In this document: positions 49,343 through 64,000 of the stretch, one piece after another
Numbering within the stretch: the stretch's first letter is position 1
Layout: each line of letters starts with the position of its first letter
DNA from: Puffinus mauretanicus
Lineage: Eukaryota; Chordata; Aves; Procellariiformes; Procellariidae
Length of the DNA stretch: 64,000 bases
Direction: 5' to 3'
Assembly (NCBI GenBank): GCA_023333565.1
Contig: JAJKFH010002906.1
Span: 2,744,501 to 2,808,500 of the forward strand
Made by a program: the position numbers and the translations under genes
Notes under the pieces: model-generated
Told to the model about the DNA's origin: nothing
Seen by the model: the letters and a program-made list of their open reading frames with translations, nothing else
The model's database searches: none

Positions 49343-52300
49343 AAATTAGATCATTTAGTAATGTCAGTCTCATTTGTTTTCAGTGAAGTTGATATAATAG
49401 TTACTAGTTAGATTTGTTAATCATGACTGATACTTTAAATGCAGTAATCTGTTTAATCGATTTTCATTGACAAACTATTGCCATACCACTGTTCAAGCCT
49501 TGCTCCTGAGTACAGGTGTATATTTGGCTTTCATCTGAAACAAAACCCAATGTGTTTGCCATCAATGACGATCCTTTGCATTTCAGACATCTTTCTCCAA
49601 AGGCTTGTGTTCTTATCTACTCTTATCCTGCCCTAGAAAGTTTCATTATACCTAAGGTATACAATGTAGCCTATTTCTTTGAGTCTTTTCCATAAGACAT
49701 GATAAAGGTGCTGAAACACTGAACTATTTTGCTAAAATTTATTGGACAAAGAAGAAATTGAGTTCTTGAAGTATACAGATTAAATATCTTTCTACCTCAC
49801 AAACAAGATGAGAAAACACTGGAGAACTGTTGCATTCCTTTTTGAATTTGTCTGTGATTCTTCCTTTTTTTGGTCCTCACAGTCGAGTGAATTGGAAACA
49901 ACTGCTAAGATTTTGAATTTTGGAAGAATATGATAATTAAACTCACATCACATATCTTACAAGTTTTTTGAGTATTCTAGTGAAAGAAGAGTTGGAATCA
50001 CAGAAATAATAAATTAGAAATAAATGGTGGGATGTCAAGCAATAGTTTAGAATTTTTTTAGAAGAAAAAATAAAAAATATTAACTAAATGGTTAGTTTAA
50101 GAAGATATTTTTACTAAATAACAATTGAGACTTCTGAAATAAATAACGAGACTTTGGAAATCATTGTTACAAATAAAGTCTTTTTTTAACCTCACATTTT
50201 TTGTTTGACATTTCTAAATCAGGCCTGGGCAATTGTATGTTAGCTACAAAACTAATATTTACCTGACTGCATTTTTTGTGCTGAACTATGCTATATACCC
50301 TTTTTTGCAAAAGGTTTGTAAAAGAGGATTAGGCATGTGTATAAAGAATTTTCTGCACTGCTAGAGCAGTGTAAGGTAGTTCTTTTGTTTGTATCACAAA
50401 GGTTGAGGAGGAGATTTTCTGTAGGAGAAGAATATTCAACACAATGCCCATTGATTCATATAGCAGTTGCTTTCCTTTACTTCTTGTCATCTTCACTTTT
50501 TTAATGATCCCAGAGTTTGTTGTCAGCCAGACTTAAAGTTTTTAACTCTTGTTTTCTTCTTAATGCAAACAGTTTAGCATTTAGTTTGTCTGTCTTTGCC
50601 AAATATTTATTTTTGTCGCCTCAATTTTTTTGACAAGTAGAAACACTGGTCCATGTACTGCTATCTCCATTCATGCTTGCAGTAACTTCTTTCTCTCTGG
50701 ATTTTTTCTTCAAAACTCTATCCATTGCATATTCTTTAGAATAGATCTCACTTGTCATTTAGACATTCACTCTGCTGTATCAATGACTCTTATCCAAATA
50801 CAAGTTTAGCTATGCTCTTACTTATCTTCATCCCTGTTACAGCATTGATGTAACATCTTTTCCTTGTATTCCACTGTTGATGAGCTCATTGCTGGGTTTT
50901 GTCCTTCTATCTTCCTCATGTAAATACATTTTCTACGTTTTTTTCTATTTCAATTTCCTTCTTGCCCTTACTCGCTAGCTAGTAAAAGTTCTTTATCTTG
51001 ATTGTGTGAAATTCTTAAAGGTCGGTGTCTTTCAAAACTGTTGTACAAAGAAGTGGTCCTGATTGTGTATGAAATTTTCAATCGCTTCTTCCAAAGGCCA
51101 AGGCCTACTAGCTTTGAGTATATTTATCAGCCCTGACAGCTTCACTCCCTCTGTTTTCTGTCATAGTTCCATGAAATACTGGAGAATTTCCTGCCAGAAG
51201 TTGAAGAGTTCCTCATATTTACCTGCACATAATTATATTGTCCCCTGTTCTAACTATTTTTTGGACATCTCGAGTTTCAGCTTCCTTTTGACTTTAATGG
51301 TTTTGTCTATGTGGCATAGCACAATGTCTGTCTTGAACACTAATGACCGTGCAACATATGTCCAGTTACAGCTGAGACAGAAACCAATATGCATAGCTGT
51401 TTTAGCTGTGTGGTTGGTTGGTTGTTTTTTGTTTGTTTGTTTTTTTCCCTCTTAGTATAACTCTCAGGGATTGTGTGGCTTTCGAGGAGAAACAGGGGTT
51501 TTCTGTGGCTATGTGAGCTACTCTAACATCTAACATCGCTTCAGTTCCACTCAATTAGAGTATGTTTTTTCTTGGTACTCCAGGAACTGACAGTGTTCTG
51601 GCATGAGTCCACTGTTGACTGACCTGGGGACAGCCCTACTTTTCTTATCTCTTGCTTACGGCATCTAAAGCCCCCATATGGCTGCCAAGTGAACATGCTG
51701 ATAACTTCAGAAAAAATAATGTTCATTTAGATATTCTCTTGAGGGAAACTTAAAAGGAGAAACACCACCATGAGTTATCTTAACTATAAAGAACAGGTAA
51801 AATAAAGTGATTTGGACCATGGAGGTGCAATTAACGTTCACAGGAAAAGAACTTAAGGATGACAAAATAAAGGAAAAATATAGGTATGTTGAAGAAAGCA
51901 AAAGTTTCTAGATCAGCTGGTTTGTTGGGAAACATGACTTGTAGAGTAGCTTCTCACCAAGAACTCCTATGAACCTTTTTTAACAACAGATTGTCTTGTA
52001 AATAAATAGGAAGTCCAAGTTAAATGCTATTCTAAGTCATGATTAACAGTTGTGTAGGACTTTTTGAAAATAAGAACAAAAAGAAGTAACGGAGATCACT
52101 TTCTCAAATACAGCATGATTAAGAATGTGATCCAATAATACAGTGGTATTAATTTCAGGAAAGCAACATTAGAGCCTTTTAAGAAACATTGTGTGAGAAA
52201 AGAAATAATACGTGCTTATTTGAGAGATTGCTGGAGAGTTGAAAAAGAAACCATTGTTCATTCTAATTGTTTTTAATAAAGCTATAATAGATACGTGTGA

Positions 52301-53854
52301 GTCAACATTTGTTCAGTGCTTTTTGAATGTAAAATATTCAAGTACTGAAGATTATCTTATATTATTGTTCATTTGTATTAATTAGATCTGACTCTTGAGT
52401 TTTTTTACTGAGATATTAAAATTGTAAGGATCATGAAGCAACTGATAAGGGCATCTTATTGCTTGCCTGTTTGAGGTAAACTTTCTGAAGTTTCTTCTGA
52501 GTTGAAGGATAAATACAGAGGAGAAGTTTACAATAACCTAAAGCTTTTAAGTTTCAGGCTTGCACGGAAAAATGAGCATAGAAAGAAACCTCTCAGTGTG
52601 AGATCTTATGGAAAGGGAAAAGTGATTTTTAGTTACAAAATCGTGATATAAATTGATTTTTACCTGCTCAGCCTCTTATAGATTTAATTCACTCATTCTT
52701 TCATACCCACATTCTTCTGAGCACCACGATGTGCATGTCCAAGCAGTCTGGCCAGGATTACTGATGTGCAGCACAGAGGACAAGGGACTTTCTCAACACC
52801 ATATTATGTCTCTGTGGTTCTTGATTGGTGACAGCAAGCTAGTTTTTAGACAGATCTTTTATATGACCAGGAGTCATTAGTTGCCATGAGGTTGTCTTTA
52901 TCTCAGAATCTCCTAACTTCAGTTTCCTGTAAATCTTAGGCCAGGCTGCTGCTCACTGTTTTCTTTCCCGTGTTTGGAACCTATGTTTGAAATACATACT
53001 TATAGTTTCCTGCTGGGCTAATAAGAAAAAGAATAATGTATGTGATATGCTGCAGCCTGCTGGGAATGGTGTCCTGAGAACACTCTGTTGACCCTTGTGC
53101 TGCTGTGTCTTCTGCTGCTTGCACACACACATTTCTATTCGTACTAACCTTAATATTTCTGTAAAAGAACTATATACAGCAGGAAGAAATCATATTGGCC
53201 TAATGATGTCGCCAGAGTAAAAAGGTCTTTCGTGAATGTCTATCCTGCAGACAGGAAATGCCACTGAGAAAAAAAAGACATTAAACTCTTTTTACTCACT
53301 TCTATAAATCTGTTCAGCAAGAAAACATGTACTTGAAAATGAACTTGTTGACAGACAACCCTCCTTTTTATTTGTGTAGTATCTAAAAGAATGTGGGAAT
53401 GATAAGTATACATCTAAGTATTTCAGATATGTTGACATAATTTACATTTCAAACAATATTTTTTGGGGGGGGTGGTTGGATACACTATGCTTTCTTTGTG
53501 TCATAATCCAGATTACAGTAACCATCCTCTTGTTACGTTGCTCTGTTGTGACTGACCCTTGAATAATTTCCTTTTTGCTGGGTACTTCTTCTTACTAAAG
53601 AGTTTTTGAGAAGTATAAGTTACTTAATGACAATGAAAAATATTTTAGGAACATCAGTGAATCAGGATTTAAATGGCAGTGATTGTAGAGTTAAAGTCTA
53701 TAGTTAACAGTTGCAGTTCTGATGAAGAATGTGAATTGTAATGGATCATAAGTCAAACATGAATCAGTCATGTCCTCATTCTGCAGCCAGTAAACATACA
53801 TGAAACTGAAATGTAGAAGTACGAATATAGCCTGTAAAACTTGTGAATTTTCCT

Positions 53855-54040
53855 CTATTCAGTACTGCTGAAGCCTCAGCTAGAATATTACATCCACTTT
53901 GGAGGTGTTTAGTACATCAGTGGGTGGACCAAAACAGAGACTCCAGAGATGGCTAATGAAGATAGCTACAGAAACATATGATATGAAGAAATGTTTGTAA
54001 GTTCTTTAACTTAAGACCAAGGCAGGGTGTTCTCTCAAAA
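53855..54040 (+). mobile_element. Old CR1 ORF2 C-terminal fragment
   Basis: Near 53860-53905 the frame reads YSALLKPQLEYYIHFGG-like, matching the [16 protein letters not shown] segment of CR1 ORF2. Decayed sequence follows, with GDQNRDSRDG-like and YEEMF-type residues. It ends at a 35-bp tandem duplication. It is old and has the same orientation as DIAPH3. Confidence 0.7.
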
Positions 54041-54110
54041 TATGTGTAGGAAGACTGGAAAAAGGAAGGGAATAATATGTGTAGGAAGACTGGAAAAAGG
54101 AAGGGAATAA
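54041..54110. repeat. Perfect 35-bp tandem duplication
   Basis: The unit TATGTGTAGGAAGACTGGAA plus AAAGGAAGGGAATAA occurs at 54041-54075 and again at 54076-54110 with no mismatch. The perfect identity inside decayed CR1 sequence shows a recent local duplication. Confidence 0.97.
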
Positions 54111-55137
54111 TTTATTATGAACACTGACGTTAGTATGGCAGTACATAGTAGGCTTACATTTTTGACAAAAAAAGATACAAGTTAGAAAATGGAAATTTTT
54201 TTTTTAGTAGTGGGAATAACAAAACAGTAGAATTGACTGACTAGGGAGACTATGGAGTCTGTAATTGGACATCTTTTTGAGCAGGCAAAGCTAATAAACT
54301 TTTTGGGTGACATAGTTGATTCTCTCATAGGAAAGCAGAATGGAGTGAAGGATATTTCCCTGCTTCTTCTGTGTATACACTGACCAAAATGTCCTAACAT
54401 TGCAATTAGTATGATATCACTACTTAAATACATTTTATTTTCTAAGGAAAATAAATACTTTGCACCTAGGAAATCATATCACAAATCTCAGGTAAAGCCT
54501 AGGTCATATGTGATTATCTGATTTCTGCCTTTACCAAGCAAGCCATTTGAAAATTTGGCTCAAACTGGTAAGCTGGATTTTATTAGAGGATTAATGTTAA
54601 GGAGTTGGTAACACAGAATGCTATCCCACTTTTTGAGTTACGCTTACCTCAGGTTTTGTGCACACAAATTATAATTTTAAATTCAGAAAAAGAGGTTCTG
54701 GAATGACAAAGATTTACTGAATTCATCTGCATTGCTGTTTTATGCTGAAAATATATGAGGCAAATGTTGGATGGATTTGGTTTTTTTTCCTTACTCTTCA
54801 ATATATTTGTATTTGAGAGGAAGCAAAATAATGTGTTGATTAAAATAGCTTGTTGCAGGTGATGATTCAGAGAATCCGCATAGCTTTTACATTTTGTATG
54901 AGGTCCTGAAATCCTTTATTCTTTTTGGTTATGCTGCATGGAGGGAGTTGAATCCAGTAGTACGCAAATAGACTTGTCGGTGCCTGTAATCCTTAGTGGT
55001 GTAAAAGAGTCCTGTACATATTTAATTCATTAATATGGTTTTAAATCCATAAATAAAATTCCATTTAAAAAATTCATAATTTTGATGTTATTTATAAGCA
55101 CTTTTGATGTAAAAAGTTGCTAATACTTGTTAGGATG

Positions 55138-55730
55138 TGTCGTGGTTTAACCCCAGCTGGCAACTAAGCCCCAAACAGCCGCTTGCTCACTCCACCCACA
55201 GTGGGATGGGGGAGAGAATCAGAAGGGTAAAAGGGAGAAAACTCGGGGGTTGAGATAAAGACAGTTTAATAGATAAAACAAAAGCCGCGCATGCAAGTGA
55301 AGGAAACCAAGGAATTAATTCACTGCTTCCCATTGGCAGGCAGGTGTTCAGCCATCTCCAGGAAAGCAGGGCTCCATCACGTGTGACGGTTACTTGGGAA
55401 GACAAACACCATCACTCCGAACGTCCCCCTCTTCTTTCTTCCCCCAGCTTTATATGCTGAGCATGACATCATATGGTATGGGGTATCCCTTTGGTCAGTG
55501 GGGGTCAGCTGTCCCAGCTGTGTCCCCTCCCAACTTCTTGTGCACCCCCAGCCTGCTCGCTGGAGGGGTGGTGTGAGCAGCAGAAAAAGCCTTGACTCTG
55601 TGTAAGCACTGCTCAGCAATAACAAAAACATCCCTGTGTTATCAACACTGTTTTCAGCACAAATCCAAAACACGGCCCCATACTAGCTACTATGAAGAAA
55701 ATTAACTCTATCACAGCCAAAACCAGCACA
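55138..55730 (-). mobile_element. Solo LTR of an avian endogenous retrovirus, variant subfamily (LTR copy 4)
   Basis: On the - strand it runs from TGTGCTGGTTTTGGC to GGTTAAACCACGACA. A perfect 5-bp target duplication GGATG flanks it (55133-55137 and 55731-55735). It shares both ends, the TGATGTCA site and a TATATAAAG TATA box with the other three LTRs. A central block (about 55275-55440) is unlike theirs and lacks their GCACAATGCAATTGCTC segment and the trinucleotide tract. No internal retroviral sequence remains. It is antisense to DIAPH3. Confidence 0.95.
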
Positions 55731-56399
55731 GGATGCTATTAGTGGACATTTGACCTCCGGTGTAGGCAACTGTACTAGCAGTCTCACACCTGAGTATAGT
55801 GTCTTAAGAGCCATGTGTGATAGCTCCTGCTTTATTTCTTTTCTTAAAACTTGAGTTATTTGGAAATATGTTCCCATATTGTCTGGGAGTGAATAAAAAG
55901 GAACAGATTTTTCCTTGATCACTTTAATTTACTCAAAGATAAAATTGAGGGAATTATGAAATATTGTTTCAGAAATAATTAATGCCCAGACTTTGTGAAA
56001 TACACTGATAGCTAACCCAAATAGAATTTGGCAAGCAATCCTCACGTGGCTTCACAGCTTGTTCGTTGATGGATGTGTTTTTAATGAGTTCGTACCAAAG
56101 GAAAAGATTTCACTAGAGTAAATTGAAGATTAGAGTGAGGCCTGATGTAGGCTAGTTTGTCTTAAATAATTCAGCAGACACTTAAAATGATCAATTCCAT
56201 ATTCAGTTGATGGTTTCACCTATATGTCCTCATTGAGGATAACTCAGAATGTATTAATGTTTTCCACTGTTGACTGGAAAATATCATACTGTCACTGTAT
56301 CTGCAGAGGTGTATTCTGCCTTTCCTAATACTCGATGCTTGGGCACAGCCATACCTAGGGACATTTCAGTGTGTTTAAAATCCTGAAGTGGTGAGGTGC

Positions 56400-59200
56400 G
56401 TCTGTGCTGTGAGATATTTTGATTGTGTTAATTTCTGTCTGTAAGCCTTACCTTCTTCTGTTGTCTTCTAGAAGTAAGGTGTATCTGCTGCTCTGCCTTC
56501 TCAGTCTTCTCCATCAGTAATTCCAGCCTTTCCAGGAGTGTTGCCAAAGATTAACTTTATATCGTATGCCATCTGTGACAGTTAAAAAATCTTTATAACA
56601 AATTGCAGTCAAGTTACTTATGTTATTTAGAGGGAGAACATCCTTAACTCCTGTAATGTTGGTGTCTTTCAAACCTTGAACCTGGATAGGGTGGAGAACA
56701 AGGCTCCAGAAATATCTTCTGAAAGTGGTCTTCATGATCTGCACTGATCTGAGTGTTTGCAATTGTCATTGGATTGGATTGGATCATGTTACTTCCTCTG
56801 TATCATTGAAAGATTGTGATGCTGAACATAGATGAATGTTCCTGTAAAAGATTCAGTACCAGCAGGTCTCATTCTTATCCCTGTTCAGTTCCGGTAAAAC
56901 TATTTTGAGTAGCTAATCCAAAGAACAGGTTAAAAAAAAATGTCATCTTGTTGTCTGATGTTAATTCAGATGGCTGGAAATGGTTGGTTGTTGTTTCTTC
57001 TAGCACACACATAGGCTTTCTCTTTCAGTTTTCTTCTCGGCAGATATCTCTACAATTTCAGATCAATAAGGTTGGTTGTCTTGAAGGGTCCTCATCTTTT
57101 GCCTCCAGATTACTGGTGATTCCTCTAAGTGTCTCAAGAGCCTGTCCTGAATCTGATTTGATGCTTTTGCTTCACTAAAAATGTAAGCAATCCTCTAATG
57201 TTCATGTTGTGATTTGAACATCGTAAGAAAAACACTTCTGTTTTGAGCAAGGACCATGATAAGTAAATGATCTTGCCATTTTGACTCTCAGCAACTTCAA
57301 GAGTTTCTTGGAATTTAGCCACCTAAACTGAGTGAGGCATCCAAATGACTGGCTAATGTAGGACAGCTGTGCTGAAAGAATCTTGAGGCTAGTCAGTACC
57401 TCTTAGATCCCTGGAGCTTGAAATTACTACGTAGATATTTCACCTGTTCCAGCTTCAGACTTTATTGCTCAGTGGAGCTCCTATGGAACCCAAGTGCTTT
57501 AGGATTTACTTTCCCTGTGATCATTTTGTAGAACTGGGGAACTTTCTCCAAGATATGCAAGCTGTCTTTCACTTATTCACTTATGTGATACTTCATGTCA
57601 GGCTTTTTTTGCCACAGATTATCTGTGGTTCCAAATACACTAAATAACCATATGGATAAAAATTCCACAGTCATTGTTGAATTCTCTATTGACAGCACTA
57701 CAGAAGATCTACAGTGGAATGCTTTTTCCCTACCAGTAGAGTCATCATCATAGACACATACCTTCCTGCTTAGGTAATTAACTTGGACACCTTGTTGGCT
57801 CAGTAGAGAAGACTATACTAAATATGAATGTGCTAGAGATCTGAGCTTTTTTGAAACAGGTCATGTCTGTCACATCAAAGATATCATAATTAGCTGCTAT
57901 TGTGGTCTGTTACCACTGTGTATTGCTTAAATAATTACATAGCATCAAATTCCACTTTTATGTTGAAATTATTACCGTGGTTCAAGCTGATGGAAAGTAC
58001 TAAGCCTGCTGTCATGGTTTTCAGACATTCCCATCCAGACCTTGATCATCTGTCTGTACCTTCATGGTCTGTATGTTGGGAGACTCAAAGTAGTATTGTA
58101 GACTATTGCAGAGAAATAGAGTAGGAGGAGGTGCCCTCTATCAGTGCTAGTAAGGCTGAAAAGTCATCAGTTCAATTGTTTGCATGCACACATATCCACA
58201 TTGTAAGTATAAAGACTTTCTGATTTCTCATAAGTAATTTTAATTTTGAATTGGCAGTTCTTGACTTTATTATCATTTATTTGGGAAAAAGAATGTGTCA
58301 AAGGTGAAGAAAATGTACTATTTCCACATAGCCATAAAAACATCTCAACAAAAATACCGTTCCTTTATCTTGGATTGACTTCCCATACACCAAAAAAATG
58401 TTTGGTCTTTCCAGAATGCTAGTGGTCTTCACTAAGATTTGGGCATGTTGACTGCCCATTTCAAATTGAGCAGAGTGTTCTTTTTTGTTCTTTAAATGTG
58501 ATAAAAGGTCTGTTAAGGTATCAGTTCTTCCTTACTTGAAGTTTTTATTCTGCTTTTCAAGTGCCTGAGTCTAAAGAGAAGTGTTAGGAATTCACACTTT
58601 TTACCTTACCTATGCACTCTGTAGAGTTCACTGATGCTGCAGTGATGAAAACCATACATTTTCCACAGGGGATGCCCTTCCAGTTTACTCTTTTAGTCGG
58701 CTTGGCTGTAACTGATATTTTACTTTTTGGACGGGAACACTTTCAGGTGGTCTGGCAGCCTCAGGACTGTTGATCCTTTAAGGAAGGTATATTGTGAAAC
58801 TGGAACCCTTGCAGTGTTTTTCTCTATGAGCTTGTGATAAGAATTAATCACATTCAGTGATCAAAATGTAATGTCAGTGTAACTTCTGAGACATGTTCCT
58901 TTACTTGACGTCAACAAAGCAGAAAGTACACGTTTACCAGATGGCACACTCTTGCAGGTGCCTTCTGATTTATGCTGTATTTGAGAGAAAAAACTCTTTT
59001 TGCTGTTGGATAAAGGGCTGTGAGAGTTACTACTGGATAGGTGAACTCCGTTGTCAATTCCCATTTGGACTTGCACATAGTGAGAATATTCTTGTGGACT
59101 ATTACTTGAAAAATGGAACAATTTGTTACCCATACACTGAGTTCTCTGACATGTGTAGTCCACTCACTCTTTAGCTTTCTACCAACTTCCCTTTTTAGTT
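56400..59200. other. Unexplained less AT-rich stretch within the large intron
   Basis: About 2.8 kb with more C and G and fewer homopolymer runs than the intron around it, including several open frames of 60-100 codons on both strands. I recognised no protein family. It could be a strongly decayed transposon or pseudogene on the - strand, or simply a stretch of different composition. Confidence 0.3.
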
Positions 59201-59228
59201 ATTTGGATTTGTTTTCAGGATTTCACTA

Positions 59229-59296
59229 CAAAATATAAAAATTATAATATTTAAAAATATATTTATATATAATATATAAAATACTATATATGCTGA
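59229..59296. repeat. AT-only low-complexity tract
   Basis: Almost pure A/T with TATATA words (ATATATTTATATATAATATA). Simple-sequence DNA. Confidence 0.8.
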
Positions 59297-61100
59297 GTAT
59301 AAAAGATTATAGGGCATGAACATAAACCTCTCAACATCGCAACACTTAAATCTTAGCATCTCTTGTGATAAGGTGAATGGATTTTACAGTTTGAATATAT
59401 TTGTAGACTACATGTCACAAAGAAAGCCATGTATTGCTAAGGGAACTCTCCATCTCCTCACTTCTCAATTATTGACTTAGCAAACAGGTAAACAAATAGT
59501 ACCAAAAACATGCATTGTACATGAACTGTGGATTTCAGAGTGTTTAAAAAACAGTAATAGATAAAAGCCCAATGGCATTTCAGTTGCGTTTCTGGCATGT
59601 GCTTCTGTTTCTGATTTTTTAGATTACATATTTCTGCATCCATCCTTAAGACTTACGTACAGAACTTCTTAATTTGTTGTAGTTCAACTGGTTCTGATGA
59701 AAACTTTGCATCTTTCATGCATATGTGCTTGCTTATGTTTGTGTAACACATCTTTGTGATCTAAAATACCTGATTATTTCAGTTTCCAGAATCTGCTTGT
59801 CTGAGAAGCCAAGGGTCAATAAATGATGCATCATCTGCTGGTTCTGTAGTATCTTGAGTTTGGTACCATTTAAAATCAATGCAACTTACACTTTATTTTG
59901 TTAGTTCCCATGGTTTGATATTAATGATCATCTCTATTGCACCCTGAATAGGGACAAATATTAAAAATCTGGATAATTTCAGTGGAGTTTTGTGTTTGTC
60001 TAGTCTAGTCTCAAATTTTTCCTGAACAGAGAACAAAACTTAAAATTAAGAATATTCCTCTCAAAATGCTCAATACATGTAGTACGCATATAAATCTAGT
60101 AAGTGACTTGTTTGAGGAAAAGGAGTTAAAACTGATTCTTCCTGGTGGAGCTGGGAGAATGACTTTGTGACATTTGCCTCTGTCCAGTACCTTAATATTC
60201 TTTTAGGTATTTATTCCTAAATTAGGTGTAAAGTTGTAAGAGCACTACGTTCATTTTAGGTGGGTTTTAAGTATTTCCATTTCTATTTCACTGTGAAATG
60301 CCCTATTTAAATTCAAGTCCCGTTATCCTTGCTTACCCGTTCTTAAGTAAGAATTTTACCACACTATTGGATGCTATTTAGTGTATGATGAGTACAGAAT
60401 ATCTGCCTATATACATTTTAGTGTTCTACTTTAGGACCAGGCTGAAGGCAGTCTGTGGACTAAAGCTCAGTAGTGGAGTTGATTTTCAGCCTAGTTTCAT
60501 CTGAAAGATATCCTGTTCATGTGCTTTGCTCTGTGATGCAAAACAAAGTGTGGTTATTGGAAAGGATTGCTTATTTTACTTCAAGATTTCTTATCTGAAT
60601 TAAAATGCAAATGATATGTTTACTTCAATGGGACATCATCAGGTGGTTGCACTGCCAGGCAGGCATTGCAGAAGTGGCTTAGTAGCATAAAATGTTAACT
60701 CTACCTGATTTTATTTTCTACTGCTGTCACAGTAAAACCAATAAAATAGACTGTAAATTCCATCCTCTTCTGCTTCTATATCAAACCCTTTGGATTAGAC
60801 AGCCTTCAGTATCAGTTTAAGATACCTTGTTTGACTTTACACTGAAATGGATGAAGAGTGTCACCATTACCCTTTTCACTGAGTCTATTGCCGAATAATC
60901 AGCACCAAACGACTTGTGAACATTGCACTGTCAGAGCTATTTTCACATTGATAGACTAGATACGGGTTGAGAAATATTCTGTAAAACCTTAGGTATCACT
61001 GTAGTTTGGAGGGGGATACTTCCAGTTTAAAGGCAAACTTTTAAGGACATCATATGAAACATATTACTTTGTAGGAGAAATGCCTATATTATTGCTCCTT

Positions 61101-61170
61101 TTCTTACATTGAGAAGTACTGATAGCTTTTTTTATTTCTTACATTGAGAAGTACTGATAGTTTTTTATTT
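61101..61170. repeat. 35-bp tandem duplication, near-perfect
   Basis: TTCTTACATTGAGAAGTACT plus GATAG occurs at 61101-61125 and again at 61136-61160. A T-rich tail follows each copy and differs slightly. The period is 35 bp. Confidence 0.9.
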
Positions 61171-62365
61171 AAAAAACCAAACCAAACCAAAACCTAGTTT
61201 AGGATTTCAGGTATTGTCAAGGCATTATTGGCTTGAACTTTGCCTCGAGAAAGAAAAATACAAGTATGGGGAAGAAGGTCTTACAGAATTCATCAAATTG
61301 GTGAGAAAACAGGGATAGGGAAAAATGAGGGAAGAAGCTCATGGAAGAATTTGAGACTAGTGTTTCTCATGTACAAACAGAAACACAGAGCAGGGAGGAA
61401 AAAAACATGATTTCTCCTGTGGAAGAAGGAAAAAGCAAGAAACATATAATGCCTGGTAGGGAGAAAAGGAGCAAGAATGGAATACAGAAATCTTCTGGGA
61501 TTGTATGTGATGCCAAACTTAAAAAATGTTTGAAGATTTCTGTGATAAAGTTGGAAGGATGAGTAGTACATTGGAAACTTGGGAGATGGAGGAATTTAAT
61601 TTATTGAATGCATTCTATGTTCCTTGATTTAAAGAAGCAATAAAATTTGGAGCTTGTTTTTTGGGTACAGTAAATAATGTGCAAAGTATCTCTGGGGTGG
61701 GAATTCAATGACCTAAGTTATATGGGAAGACTGAAACTTCTGTTGAAAATCCGTGACCAGTAAACCATAGAAAAAGCCAAGTCTTTTGCATATGCTCTAG
61801 AGAAGCTACTGTTTCCCTGGGAGCATTCTGCTTTACCTAATTAACTGTATAAAGTCCAGTAGTATAGTGGGGTATGAATATTTGTATATATATTAATATA
61901 TGCTATATTAAGTGTTTCATAGCTGAGATTTTTCAAAACTGTTGTTTTCCTGCAAGTTTATAGTAAGCTCTTATTGAAATCAGCTTTTAAATATTTACAC
62001 CAGAAAATGAGATTTGCCTTGTTTTGGTACATCCCGAGTTACACAAAATTTGTGAACTACTTTTATTACTTTGCAACTACTGGGTCATAAACTTGGATTA
62101 GTTTTATAGGATTTGGTATATGAGTTGACAGATGTGATATATGATGACACTTTATCTTTTATTGCTTACACATACTAGTTATTGGGACAGGATGGGGGCA
62201 GTTCGTATTAACCACAAGATGGGATTTCAGTTGCTTACCCAAGTGTCTCTCATTCATTCGTTCATTTGCTATCAGTTATAGCAGATATATTGCTTCTTCA
62301 AGCCTGTCACACCAATAAATCATTACAGATTGTATGCATTTGTACAGTGCCAAAGTGTAGCATGA

Positions 62366-64000
<1,635 letters not shown>

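Overview
The window is nuclear DNA from a bird. Three things show this. It carries CR1 LINE copies of several ages in both orientations. It carries several solo-type LTRs of an avian endogenous-retrovirus family that begins TGTCCTGG and ends CCACGACA. Its AT-rich intronic background holds only widely spaced, well-conserved vertebrate exons. There is no prokaryotic gene organisation: the many open frames of 60 to 150 codons are chance frames or repeat fragments.

The only protein-coding gene I can support is DIAPH3 (diaphanous-related formin 3, mDia2 type) on the + strand. Four internal exons lie at 36958-37053, 37999-38093, 42583-42684 and 62402-62641. They splice in a continuous frame (phase 1, 1, 0, 0, 0) and encode about 177 consecutive residues of the actin-assembling FH2 domain, from the charged linker through the NLSIFLG helix to the GNYMN signature. 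The introns are 945 bp, about 4.5 kb and about 19.7 kb. The upstream exons (FH1, start of FH2) and downstream exons (rest of FH2, DAD) are outside the window, so 1-36957 is probably upstream intron.

Layout. 1-775: LTR-like sequence on the - strand with a TATA box. 776-21587: AT-rich non-coding DNA with an old CR1 scrap near 18 kb, an inverted-repeat element near 15.0-15.3 kb and a GC-richer unexplained block at 19.5-20.3 kb. 21588-23760: a 2.2-kb CR1 LINE on the - strand with endonuclease and reverse-transcriptase remnants, broken by an internal deletion and frameshifts. 26.5-27.2 kb: an ancient CR1 on the + strand. 28411-28945 and 29897-30411: two related antisense LTRs, the second followed by a primer-binding-site-like sequence. 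31160-31702: a + strand CR1 3' end. 34.97-35.17 kb: two small CR1 3' ends. 35359-35886: a sense-orientation solo LTR with a perfect 5-bp target duplication, 1.1 kb upstream of the first DIAPH3 exon. 38.8-39.3 kb, 49.3 kb and 53.9-54.0 kb: further CR1 fragments. 55138-55730: an antisense solo LTR with a perfect 5-bp target duplication and a different central block. 56.4-59.2 kb: an unexplained, less AT-rich stretch.

I found no convincing new biological system. The observations most worth checking are the sense LTR carrying a TATA box and splice donor just upstream of the FH2 exons, the LTR that keeps a primer-binding site but has no matching partner, the block replacement between LTR subfamilies, and an inverted-repeat element at 15 kb whose arms differ only by transitions.
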